DNA of 64,000 bases. Source: Candidatus Babeliaceae bacterium (lineage in GTDB: Bacteria; Babelota; Babeliae; Babelales; Babelaceae). Both the position numbers and the translations under genes were made by a program. The DNA lies in NCBI GenBank assembly GCA_007116155.1, contig SKJC01000002.1, forward strand, positions 186,001 through 250,000, read 5' to 3'. The notes beneath the pieces were generated by a model. That model was not told the DNA's origin and ran no database searches. It was given only the letters and a program-made list of their open reading frames with translations. Positions within the stretch are counted from its first letter, which is position 1. Each line of letters begins with the position of its first letter. Below are positions 37,400 to 46,011 of the stretch, piece after piece.

Positions 37400-38929
37400 T
37401 CACGAGTACTGATTGTTCACTCTTCCTGAAAAAATTATTTTAAACTCACGTGCAATATCGCGTAATTGCAACTGCACAGACTGACTTAACTCTTCTGAAG
37501 AGCTAATCTGGCTGTAAATTTTTGCATAAACACTAGCGACATACTCCGAAAATTGACTCGCGCACCGAGCAACATCACGCAATGGCACATCGTCCAAAAA
37601 ATCCTCTCTCAATAAAAACAACTTTAAAACCTGATCCACAAAGGAACTTGTTGCAAATTGCGGCTGTTTTAATAATTCAACTACAACAGCACCGCGCGCT
37701 AAACGCCGCTGAGAAATAGCATCCAACTCTGAACCAAACTGAGAAAATGCCAACAATTCAGCATACTGCGCCAACTCTAACCGCAATGCCTTGGTAACAG
37801 ACTTAATAGCTTTTGTTTGCGCCGCACCACCAACCCGAGAAACTGACAACTCAACATTAACCGCAGGACGAATACCCGAATTAAACAACGTTGTATCTAA
37901 AAATATCTGCCCATCAGTAATCGAAATCAAATTAGTTGGAATATACGCGGTAATATCATCACCTTGTATCTGAACAATTGGTAATGCCGTTAATGATCCA
38001 CCAGTTTTAAACCGCCCCGCACGCTCAAGCAAGCGCGAGTGCAAATAGAATACATCACCAGGATATGCTTCACGCCCAGGTGGACGCCGCATTAAGAGGG
38101 AAATTTCTCGATACGCTGTTGCGTGATTTGAAAGATCATCGTACACAACCAAAACGTCATGTCCCCGCTCAACAAAAAATTCACCAATAGTCGTCGCAAC
38201 ATACGGCGCCAAATAACGATTCAACGCAGAAGAAGCTGCATCCGCATTGACTACAACGGTGTAATCTAATGCTCCGCGCTCCTGAAGAGTTCGTATCATC
38301 CGGGCAATATTCGCTTGACGCTGCCCAATAGATGCATAAATGCAAATTACATTCTTTCCCTTTTGATGCAAAATTACATCAAGAGCAACCGCCGTCTTTC
38401 CGGTTCCGCGATTCCCGACAATTAACTCTCGCTGCCCCCGCCCAACAGGAACAAGCGCATCAATAGCCATAATACCTGTCTCAAGAGATCGACTAATAGG
38501 AATACGATCAATAATTCCTGGAATCTGGACCTCAATTGGCCGCAATTCTCGAGAAGCAATATCTCCAAGCCCGTCAATAGGCAAACCTGTTGCATTAATA
38601 GTTCTTCCAAGAAGAGCCTCGCTTACTGGTACCTTGAAAACATCTCCGGTCCGCTCAACAACTTCTTGCTCCGAGACGGGAATATGACTATACAAAACAA
38701 AAGCAGTTAATGAATCTTCCCGCAAATCAAGCACAATACCTTTATTTCCACCTGAAAATACAAGCAGCTCACCAAAAACAGCACCCTGTAAACCTATAAT
38801 CTTGCAACTTGAATCGCCCACCTGAATTACGGTTCCCGATTCGCGCAAAACTTTACTTTGCGAACCTTCACTAATTTCGCGCAAAGATCGTTCAAACAGA
38901 GAGATTAAATCTGTACTTTTTATTTCCAT
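37400..38929 (-). CDS. atpA: F-type ATP synthase subunit alpha
   Basis: The 509-residue subunit has the N-terminal barrel, the nucleotide-binding domain with P-loop GNRGTGKT (172-179; the usual alpha form is GDRQTGKT), and the arginine-finger segment VSRVGGAAQ. A C-terminal helical domain follows. Alpha and beta subunits alternate in the F1 hexamer. The subunits expected next (gamma, beta, epsilon) are not downstream: a tRNA and a methyltransferase gene follow instead. Confidence 0.95.
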   Translation of the reverse strand: MEIKSTDLISLFERSLREISEGSQSKVLRESGTVIQVGDSSCKIIGLQGAVFGELLVFSGGNKGIVLDLREDSLTAFVLYSHIPVSEQEVVERTGDVFKVPVSEALLGRTINATGLPIDGLGDIASRELRPIEVQIPGIIDRIPISRSLETGIMAIDALVPVGRGQRELIVGNRGTGKTAVALDVILHQKGKNVICIYASIGQRQANIARMIRTLQERGALDYTVVVNADAASSALNRYLAPYVATTIGEFFVERGHDVLVVYDDLSNHATAYREISLLMRRPPGREAYPGDVFYLHSRLLERAGRFKTGGSLTALPIVQIQGDDITAYIPTNLISITDGQIFLDTTLFNSGIRPAVNVELSVSRVGGAAQTKAIKSVTKALRLELAQYAELLAFSQFGSELDAISQRRLARGAVVVELLKQPQFATSSFVDQVLKLFLLREDFLDDVPLRDVARCASQFSEYVASVYAKIYSQISSSEELSQSVQLQLRDIAREFKIIFSGRVNNQYS

Positions 38930-39465
38930 TAATTTACCCCTAGTACACCACGTTCATACAGACGCAAACTTCGACGAACTGAACACTCCCAAGATACTGT
39001 ATCACTTTGAACAAGAACACCAGCAATCAAATTTGGCTGAACATAGACAACGTGCATCATATGCGGCGCATTAATAGTATGCAAAATACGTGCAGTAAAA
39101 AACTGCTCTTGTTCTTTGGAAAAACTATGGGAATACGTAACACGAATAAAAACTGCCTGTTCCTGTTGTTTATATAACCGAACAAATGCGCAAAATATCT
39201 TTGGAAAGAGTTCTAATCGATTATGTCGTTCTAAAAGCTGGAAAAGCCAAGAAAACTCCTTTAGATCGCATGAAAATATCGAAAGTATTTTTTGCCAAAC
39301 AGCCGTTGACTGGTGCCAAATCAACGTTGTGTGCTGAGTAAAAAAAAGAGCCGCTTGTTGAATATTCTTTAGCAAATCTTGCTCATAATTCAACGAAGCA
39401 ACACGTAAAAATGCACGTGCATAACTCAATGAAAGAACCGCCTCCTGTTCACTATACATGAGCAT
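38929..39465 (-). CDS. atpH: F-type ATP synthase subunit delta
   Basis: The 178-residue protein has the delta (OSCP) layout: an N-terminal helical domain (SLSYARAFLRVASLN) and a C-terminal part with VYVQPNLIAGVLVQSDTVSWECSVRRSLRLYE. It connects F1 to the peripheral stalk. Conservation is low, as is usual for this subunit. Its stop overlaps the atpA start by one base, and its start overlaps the b subunit. Confidence 0.85.
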   Translation of the reverse strand: MLMYSEQEAVLSLSYARAFLRVASLNYEQDLLKNIQQAALFFTQHTTLIWHQSTAVWQKILSIFSCDLKEFSWLFQLLERHNRLELFPKIFCAFVRLYKQQEQAVFIRVTYSHSFSKEQEQFFTARILHTINAPHMMHVVYVQPNLIAGVLVQSDTVSWECSVRRSLRLYERGVLGVN

Positions 39466-39940
39466 CGCCCAACAACGAATCGATTGCTATTTCTACGAAT
39501 CTAGATCCCCTTTGCAAAGACTCAAAGTTACCCTGCAGCTCACTTTCAGCTTTTTCAACAGCCTTAGACAATGTCTTTCTTTCTATAGCATGCATTAATA
39601 AATACATTTGTTGCTGCTCTAGCCGCTTTTGATACATAAGCTCATTTCGTGAAAAAAACGTTCGCTCCTGCAACGCTTGCTCTTCATGAAATTGCGCCCA
39701 AGCTGCAACCTTCCCCATTAAATTCCTATATGAATCATCGCGCAATTCACGTTCTTTATCGAGAGAAAGAAGCAGACTAGAAAGTCTTGTTTGAGATGTC
39801 ATTTGCTCAAGTCGATGATTTTTCTCGTTAGCTATTTCACATCTTATCGCAGGCAAAATCCACGTACGAAAGGCATATGCAAATAAACCAAAAACCAAAG
39901 CGCTATTAATAAGCCCAAAACAAAAATCAACTATTCCCAT
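39452..39940 (-). CDS. atpF: F-type ATP synthase b-type peripheral stalk subunit
   Basis: The 162-residue protein has one N-terminal membrane helix (about 3-25, GIVDFCFGLINSALVFGLFAYAF) followed by a long charged helix (about 35-155), the b-subunit architecture. AGGAAA precedes the ATG at 39940. It overlaps atpH by 14 nt. A second b-like gene lies immediately upstream. Assignment rests on position and topology because sequence conservation is weak. Confidence 0.75.
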   Translation of the reverse strand: MGIVDFCFGLINSALVFGLFAYAFRTWILPAIRCEIANEKNHRLEQMTSQTRLSSLLLSLDKERELRDDSYRNLMGKVAAWAQFHEEQALQERTFFSRNELMYQKRLEQQQMYLLMHAIERKTLSKAVEKAESELQGNFESLQRGSRFVEIAIDSLLGDAHV

Positions 39941-40316
39941 GGATCTTTTCCTGAAACAAAATCTCACGGATTAAAGAATTAGCAAAAGCTTCTTCTAAAT
40001 TCCTCGCAACTGCTTCATCTAACCTTATAACGCTCGAAGATAAAACTGTGACGCCTAGATCACTTATTCGATGCTTTTCTGTCGACACATATCGTGAATA
40101 TAAAACACCACAGTGCCGTTTCCATTGAGCTTCAATCATTGCATTTCTACGAGCAACCTCTTCTTGCAATAACGCAATATTACTCCGCATTAAAAATGCT
40201 TCCCGATCACGTTTTTTCAACAATGTAAGCGCTGGCCGCAGTACAATATACTTTAACAGAAGATAGGCGATTAAAAAATGCACCATCTGTACTAACAGTA
40301 GAGCATTTACAATCAC
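39927..40316 (-). CDS. second b-type (b/b'-like) ATP synthase subunit
   Basis: The 129-residue protein has a membrane helix (about 5-27, LLLVQMVHFLIAYLLLKYIVLRP) and a coiled segment (about 35-100). This matches the c-b order of atp operons. Two adjacent b-like genes suggest a b/b' heterodimer like that of phototrophs and several other bacteria. The gene overlaps the next one by 14 nt. Confidence 0.7.
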   Translation of the reverse strand: MIVNALLLVQMVHFLIAYLLLKYIVLRPALTLLKKRDREAFLMRSNIALLQEEVARRNAMIEAQWKRHCGVLYSRYVSTEKHRISDLGVTVLSSSVIRLDEAVARNLEEAFANSLIREILFQEKIHGNS

Positions 40317-40330
40317 AATATACCTTTCAC

Positions 40331-40585
40331 CTAAATACTATAACCCAAATACAGCAAGCCACCAGCGATCAATAAAACATAAATAGCTGATGCTTCAATA
40401 AATCCGAGGGAAATAATCATAGCAGACCGGATATCTCCCGATTTCTCTGGATACTTTCCAATATTTTCACAGGCACGAGATGCAACAAGTGCTTGTCCCA
40501 ATGCTGGCCCGAGTGCCCCTATTGCCATAGCAATAGCCGCACCAAGATATGCTGCTGATTTAACAATATACGTATACTCTTCCAT
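40331..40585 (-). CDS. atpE: F-type ATP synthase c-ring subunit
   Basis: The 84-residue hairpin has the glycine/alanine helix AAIAMAIGALGPALGQAL and the ion-binding helix with Glu64 (GFIEASAIYV). Gln31 is in the position used for Na+ binding in Na+ rings, but the residue after Glu64 is Ala rather than Ser or Thr, so ion specificity is uncertain. The polar loop reads KYP (44-46) rather than the usual R-Q/N-P. No subunit a gene is found upstream. Confidence 0.92.
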   Translation of the reverse strand: MEEYTYIVKSAAYLGAAIAMAIGALGPALGQALVASRACENIGKYPEKSGDIRSAMIISLGFIEASAIYVLLIAGGLLYLGYSI

Positions 40586-40600
40586 GAAAAGCTCCTTTAT

Positions 40601-41305
40601 CTAGACTAACACATTACCAGCTATAACGCTTGACCGATCAATTCCGGTCTGCTGTACGACAAAGTCAGCAACACTACCCGCATGTATCCGTCGCAAATCT
40701 TCTGACGACTCAAAATCCTCATCACAGTTTAACACCAAAACAGGAATGTCCCGTAACAGTGCTGAAACATCTCGCTTGTGAACCAACCAATCTTCATGTT
40801 TATTGTGAAGCAAACTAAGATAATCAAGCGAAACAAGCGCCTCTTCTGAACGATTACGCTTATTTAATCGCCGATGACAAACTCGCGGATCTGTTCGCAA
40901 ATAAATAAAACCAGCTGGCAACGGAGAACGCTTACCAACAAACCACGAAAACCAATCGCAATACAGATTCCACTCTAATAAACTCATCATGCCCATTTCA
41001 TAGGCGTTTTTCGCAAAACAATAACGATCAGCATACACTGATCGTTCACAAAGCAAATACGGATTAGTAGTATTTTTAATATGTTCTTCTAGCGCAAATA
41101 TACGTGTAATAAACGCATACGTTTGAAACGTATACGCCCACCGATTTCCATCTTTATAAAACGCATCTAAAAGATTTTCACCACCAATATTTTGCCAAGC
41201 CTCATGAGGTTCATATACAATCTGAGCGTTTAAAAGTGATCCAACAACACGCATAAATGTTGATTTACCCGCACCAATATTACCCTCCACAACAAAATAT
41301 GCCAT
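40601..41305 (-). CDS. deoxynucleoside kinase (dCK/dGK family)
   Basis: The 234-residue kinase has the P-loop GNIGAGKST (8-16), the LCERSVYADRYCFAKNAYEMG catalytic block and the lid RRLNKRNRSEE. It belongs to the dCK/dGK/TK2 family that phosphorylates salvaged deoxynucleosides. Such salvage fits a cell drawing nucleosides from its surroundings. It is the first gene of the transcript that continues into the ATP synthase genes (15 nt gap). Confidence 0.88.
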   Translation of the reverse strand: MAYFVVEGNIGAGKSTFMRVVGSLLNAQIVYEPHEAWQNIGGENLLDAFYKDGNRWAYTFQTYAFITRIFALEEHIKNTTNPYLLCERSVYADRYCFAKNAYEMGMMSLLEWNLYCDWFSWFVGKRSPLPAGFIYLRTDPRVCHRRLNKRNRSEEALVSLDYLSLLHNKHEDWLVHKRDVSALLRDIPVLVLNCDEDFESSEDLRRIHAGSVADFVVQQTGIDRSSVIAGNVLV

Positions 41306-41339
41306 GAAATCTCCCAGAATTTAATCTTCTTTTTACACC

Positions 41340-41368
41340 ACTAGACCGCTGAACAAATATTTTGTCAA
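41340..41368 (-). promoter_or_regulatory. predicted promoter of the dNK-atp operon
   Basis: A perfect TTGACA (41368-41363), a 17 nt spacer and TCTAGT (41345-41340) on the minus strand. Its -35 overlaps the -35 of a rightward promoter. Confidence 0.55.
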
Positions 41369-41390
41369 CGGAGACAAAGCTTGCTAGGAT
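41362..41390 (+). promoter_or_regulatory. predicted promoter of the rightward recD2 operon
   Basis: TTGTCA (41362-41367), a 17 nt spacer and TAGGAT (41385-41390) preceded by TGC form an extended -10 promoter. The start is about 55 nt before the first gene. Confidence 0.6.
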
Positions 41391-41452
41391 GAACCCCAAT
41401 TCAAAACCCAACGCGATGGGTCACAGTGTAACACCAAAAAAGTGTATTGAAC

Positions 41453-43108
41453 ATGAATAAAAACAAAAAAAAACGCTACTACTTTTCTCTTTTTTTACTC
41501 AGCATATGCCAATGCACAAGCAATCTAAAACCTGCAAACACAACATTCCAATCATATGATTTAATAAGTTTTTTTGATGAAGATGCAGAGAATAAAATCG
41601 ATGAATCATTCAACGCATACCTAACATCCCGATCATGTACGGTTGATCCTCTGGATCTTGTCCAAATTTTAACCGGAAGCAGTCCAGAAATCCCCATACA
41701 CCTAGAAACATTAACTCAAAAAAATCTATACGCTCGAACAAATCCGACTATAACACGGCCAATTTCGGATTTACCTTATTTCCAAACAACACCAGATTAC
41801 CATTCAACACAAAAACAAAATCTCCAATGCAGTTTTTTCTATAATCAAACAACAAGCAAATATTTTTATAATGAGGACAGCTCTATTAGAGAGTATTTGG
41901 GATTATTTAACGATGATTTTACCGAGTTCTTTGAAGATCTAAGTAAAGCATTAAAAAACATCGATCCAGACTCTAAAGAAATTTCAGTCGACAGCATACT
42001 GGGTCTTTTTTCTAATATAAAACTCGAAGAACGTCGGGCTGGTACTGTATTTGCATGGAACTGGGAAACTCGCAATTTTAAATTGCAAACACAACTTCCG
42101 CTCTACTACATAGAACATAATTTTATGCTCACCGAAGATGAACAAGCTGCTATTGCAAACAATGAATTCGTAAAAGAATTTACCAGAGACCAACCGGCAA
42201 ATGATCCAAACGCCCTAAACAAAGCAATAAGAGAACATGTAGCAGAAGACTTACTTGGATTAGGAGATATAAAAATATCATTTCTAGCCAAAGGCTGCGT
42301 GGGGAATCTCTCAGGTTCATTGGGCCCAGAGCTCATCTTGCCAAGCGCATGTATCTTTACCGATAAATTAATAGGCGGCCGCTTTGAAAATTGCCCTAAA
42401 CAACCAAGTATCAACTTTTTAATGTTTGCTTGCGCCCTAGAAGAAGGACTTGCCCAAAAAGAACTCGACGTTGTCAAACAATTTGGCATTGGGATTATCG
42501 AACGATTAACGCGCATCACCGGAAACACAAGCTTAGGACAAGGCTATTTAAGCATGTATGGGCGAGGCGAAATTGAATATTTTATGACGCCAAGCTTTAG
42601 CCAAAAACATATGATTCGTATCGGCGGAGGAACTTCATACTACACCACTCGTTTTTTCAACGAAAACAAACAGGCCGCAGCATTCGATCGAGATTATGAC
42701 AGCCAAGCACTTGCAACAGACAATCTCCGATTCTTGCAAGATCAGTTTGTTTCATCAACATACCCGTTTCCCCGGTCTGTCCTAATTACTCCTGGTCCAC
42801 GTCTTGAATATCGAGGAGCCCTTAAAAAAGAACATTGGGCCGGAAAGCTTGAATGTGGCTATGATTTCTGGTTTCAGGGCGCAGAGCAGATATCCCTACA
42901 GCACAACTATACAAGATATTTTTCACTTAACATGGAAACTGCCCGACCATCAAACGCATTTGAAAACAAGCTATTTGCTTCGCTAACCTGGATAGGCTCA
43001 CGCAATACGCGAGATTGGAATATTGCGCTCTTTGGAGATTATACGTTTTATAGTCAAGGAACTGGAAATGATTGGAGCCTTGGCTTTTCCGGAAACATTT
43101 ATTGGTAA
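41453..43108 (+). CDS. outer-membrane-like beta-rich exported protein
   Basis: From the ATG at 41453 the protein has 551 residues with a signal peptide ending near CQCTSN. The second half alternates polar and hydrophobic residues and has aromatic strand ends, and it closes with WSLGFSGNIYW. A terminal aromatic is typical of BAM-inserted barrels. Segments such as GYLSMYGRGEIEYFMTPSFSQKHMIRIGGG read as barrel strands. I do not recognise a family. It is first in an operon with an exported protein, recD2 and an amidase-fold protein. No strong ribosome site is visible. Confidence 0.55.
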   Translation: MNKNKKKRYYFSLFLLSICQCTSNLKPANTTFQSYDLISFFDEDAENKIDESFNAYLTSRSCTVDPLDLVQILTGSSPEIPIHLETLTQKNLYARTNPTITRPISDLPYFQTTPDYHSTQKQNLQCSFFYNQTTSKYFYNEDSSIREYLGLFNDDFTEFFEDLSKALKNIDPDSKEISVDSILGLFSNIKLEERRAGTVFAWNWETRNFKLQTQLPLYYIEHNFMLTEDEQAAIANNEFVKEFTRDQPANDPNALNKAIREHVAEDLLGLGDIKISFLAKGCVGNLSGSLGPELILPSACIFTDKLIGGRFENCPKQPSINFLMFACALEEGLAQKELDVVKQFGIGIIERLTRITGNTSLGQGYLSMYGRGEIEYFMTPSFSQKHMIRIGGGTSYYTTRFFNENKQAAAFDRDYDSQALATDNLRFLQDQFVSSTYPFPRSVLITPGPRLEYRGALKKEHWAGKLECGYDFWFQGAEQISLQHNYTRYFSLNMETARPSNAFENKLFASLTWIGSRNTRDWNIALFGDYTFYSQGTGNDWSLGFSGNIYW

Positions 43109-43130
43109 TTATATAAAAAAAGGAGACAGT

Positions 43131-43802
43131 ATGAATCGATTACGCCTTATTGCGATCAGCCTAAGTCTTGCCCTATATCCACAATCGGCAAAACCAACAA
43201 AACCTGTAGCTCTTGACTCCGCAGTACTAAGGTTAGTCGACGGAACATCAATGATTTGCATAGAACAAGTCTTCTCTTATGCGCAAAACCTTATTATTCT
43301 TTCAAGTGGCGCAAAAAACCTACAAACAGCTCTACGACTCGCCAAACTCTATGATTTTCCCCTGCCCTATGAATTTTCAGAAAACACCTCCGGTCCAACA
43401 CGATTCGGGTTACTCCCTTACCAAGGCACCTATAAAACCATGCAAGAGTTAACGCTTATTGAAAAAGAGCTAGGCGGCATGGATTCTGACCTCACAGATT
43501 CCTTTGAATATCTAAAACAGGATTTCGAACTTCTCTCAATAGAATATCTGGCTGAACTGCAAAAAAATAAAGCTTTTATGACCCCGCTTATTAAAAATTG
43601 GAGTATAGTTCGCAATCGCCCAAATTCAATACTTCTTCAATGGAGCTCAATTGCTAACAACGAAAAAGAAGCCTTAAGCTCAATGCTCACAAATTTCTCT
43701 ATTTCTGCTACGCTTGTTGAAGACTTACTACTCTTTTTATCTGATCTCGTTCAAAATTGCCCCAAATCGCATAAAGCCTATCGAGAAGGATTAAAAAAAT
43801 AA
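43131..43802 (+). CDS. exported protein of unknown function
   Basis: The 223-residue product starts at an ATG with a strong AAGGAG site, 22 nt after the outer-membrane-like gene. It has a signal peptide (about 1-20, LIAISLSLALYPQSA). The mature part is mainly helical (MQELTLIEKELGGMDSDLTDSFEYLKQD and a leucine-rich C-terminus). No family is recognised. Tight coupling with the upstream gene suggests a shared envelope role, which is inference. Confidence 0.65.
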   Translation: MNRLRLIAISLSLALYPQSAKPTKPVALDSAVLRLVDGTSMICIEQVFSYAQNLIILSSGAKNLQTALRLAKLYDFPLPYEFSENTSGPTRFGLLPYQGTYKTMQELTLIEKELGGMDSDLTDSFEYLKQDFELLSIEYLAELQKNKAFMTPLIKNWSIVRNRPNSILLQWSSIANNEKEALSSMLTNFSISATLVEDLLLFLSDLVQNCPKSHKAYREGLKK

Positions 43803-43815
43803 ATTTGGTATTTTT

Positions 43816-46011
43816 GTGACAAAAAAAACAACGACAACAGAATCCTTACACGGAACCGTTGAGCGAGTCGTTTATTACGATGAAGCCAGCGGTTTCACTA
43901 TTTTTATTCTTTCAACAGCAAAACTCTCTACCGTAGTCCGAGGAACAATTCCATCATTAAAACAAGGAATCTCTCTTGAAGTTCAAGGTTCCTGGACAAT
44001 ACATCCAAAATTTGGGAAACAATTTTTAGCCGAAAGCTGCATTGTAAATATTCCTACTAGCCAAGAAGGGCTCATCAATTATTTTGGCTCGGGAATGGTA
44101 AAAGGTATTGGAAAAGTTTTTGGAGAAAAATTAGTCAAAACCTTTGGCCCAGAACTTATTTCAATCATCGAAGAAACGCCCCATCGCTTAGGTACTGTTG
44201 AGGGGATAGGACCTAAACGTATTGAACAAATAACATCCGCATGGAAAGAACAACGTGAATTCGGACGTATTTTAATTTTTTTACGCGAAAAGCAGATATC
44301 TCCAGCATACGCGATGCGCATCTACAAGCATTACGGGAATGCGACAATTTCGGTAATCGAGGAAAACCCCTATCGACTGGCCGAAGAAGTCTGGGGTATT
44401 GGTTTTCTTAGCGCTGACACCCTCGCACAAAATATGGGTATACAAAAGAAAGATCCTCGGAGAATTGCGGCCGGACTATTACACCTCTTTTCGAACGCCG
44501 CCTCATCCGGAGATTTATATATAGAAGAATCGCAGATATTCCAACAAATTACAGAGCTTCTCTCACTCGAACAATCAATATCTGAAATCCAGAACATTCT
44601 CAGGATTCTAATCGAACAAAATAAAATAGTCTCCCTAACTCATCGTCAAAAAAAATGGTTAGGTCTCCGCAAACATCTTCGCATTGAGCAACGCATAGCC
44701 GAAAAAATACGGATCATTACTAACACGGCGGGAACAAACAGAGCTACAGAAGAACTCGCTCAAGAATTATGTACCAACAAAAATAACCAACTAGAGCTGC
44801 ATGAACAACAAATAAGAGGTATTTTAACGGCTCTTGCACAAAAGATTACGATTATAACGGGCGGACCAGGAACCGGAAAAACAACCCTTATTCGAATTCT
44901 GCTTTCAATACTCGACAAAAAAGAAATCTCATACAAACTTACAGCTCCAACGGGCCGCGCCGCTAAGCGCATGATAGAGAGCACTGGACGATTTGCTACT
45001 ACAATTCATCGTCTTCTTGAATTTGATCCTCAATCAATGCACTTTAAACACAATGCGCAAAACACCCTGGTTGCTGATTTTTTCATCATCGACGAAGCAT
45101 CAATGATAGATGTCTTTCTAGCAAATGCATTACTACAAGCAATCCCAGATAAAGCCGTTGTTGTTTTTATCGGAGATACTGATCAACTGCCATCTGTTGG
45201 CCCAGGTAATTTTTTACGCGACCTCATCGAAAGTACATACATTCCAACGATCCGCCTAACTGAAGTATTTCGCCAAGCTAAAGAAAGCTTAATAATCCTT
45301 AATGCTCATCGAATCAACCACGGTGAATTCCCTATTACACGACTTGAAGATATGGAAACCAAAAAAGATGTACTCTTTATTAAAGAATCAGATGCGCCCA
45401 ACATTCTCCCCCATATTAGACGATGCATTGAATATGAGCTTCCAAAACGCTGCTTCAATAAAGATGACGTACAAATTCTATGCCCAATGAATCGAGGAAT
45501 AGCGGGTACTCAAACAATAAATCAATACATCCAAAAGCTTTTATTTCCCCAACCTCGGGCACAATTATTTTCTTTTGGCACCCCCTTTTCCGAAGGTGAC
45601 CGAGTCATGCAAATACGAAACAACTACGATAAAAAAGTATTTAATGGAGATATCGGAACAATACAACACATCAATAGCTCTGAAAAAAAACTCACTGTTT
45701 TATTTGGTCCCGGAAGTGAAGTCGAATACGAAGAAGATGAATTGCATGAATTGACACTAGCTTATGCAGTAACAATCCATAAAAGCCAAGGATCTGAATA
45801 TCCTGTTGTAATAATCCCTATTTTTATGCAGCATTTCATGCTCCTTCAACGGAATTTATTATATACCGCTTTCACACGAGCCCAAAAACTCTGCATACTT
45901 ATCGGTGAACCTCGCGCAATCGCCATGGCTCTTAAAAAAACAGAAAGCAAAACACGTGCAACCTTTCTAAAAGATCTTCTTTTAGACCCTGAGCTTTATC
46001 ATGAACAATGA
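43816..46011 (+). CDS. recD2: RecD2-type superfamily 1 DNA helicase
   Basis: The 731-residue protein has the RecD2 layout: an N-terminal OB-like domain (GTVERVVYYDEASGFTIF), tandem helix-hairpin-helix motifs (VKGIGKVFGEKLV, VEGIGPKRIEQI) and Walker A GGPGTGKTT (about 350). These are followed by FIIDEASMID, GDTDQLPSVGPG, TEVFRQ and the C-terminal TIHKSQGSEYPVVIIP and YTAFTRAQKL. It acts 5'-3' in DNA repair without RecBC. The start is GTG with a weak ribosome site, 13 nt from the gene before. Confidence 0.93.
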   Translation: MTKKTTTTESLHGTVERVVYYDEASGFTIFILSTAKLSTVVRGTIPSLKQGISLEVQGSWTIHPKFGKQFLAESCIVNIPTSQEGLINYFGSGMVKGIGKVFGEKLVKTFGPELISIIEETPHRLGTVEGIGPKRIEQITSAWKEQREFGRILIFLREKQISPAYAMRIYKHYGNATISVIEENPYRLAEEVWGIGFLSADTLAQNMGIQKKDPRRIAAGLLHLFSNAASSGDLYIEESQIFQQITELLSLEQSISEIQNILRILIEQNKIVSLTHRQKKWLGLRKHLRIEQRIAEKIRIITNTAGTNRATEELAQELCTNKNNQLELHEQQIRGILTALAQKITIITGGPGTGKTTLIRILLSILDKKEISYKLTAPTGRAAKRMIESTGRFATTIHRLLEFDPQSMHFKHNAQNTLVADFFIIDEASMIDVFLANALLQAIPDKAVVVFIGDTDQLPSVGPGNFLRDLIESTYIPTIRLTEVFRQAKESLIILNAHRINHGEFPITRLEDMETKKDVLFIKESDAPNILPHIRRCIEYELPKRCFNKDDVQILCPMNRGIAGTQTINQYIQKLLFPQPRAQLFSFGTPFSEGDRVMQIRNNYDKKVFNGDIGTIQHINSSEKKLTVLFGPGSEVEYEEDELHELTLAYAVTIHKSQGSEYPVVIIPIFMQHFMLLQRNLLYTAFTRAQKLCILIGEPRAIAMALKKTESKTRATFLKDLLLDPELYHEQ

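Noticed and set aside
41866-42528. Antisense open frames across the outer-membrane-like gene
   Set aside because: They lack ribosome sites and look like by-products of codon bias on the coding strand.
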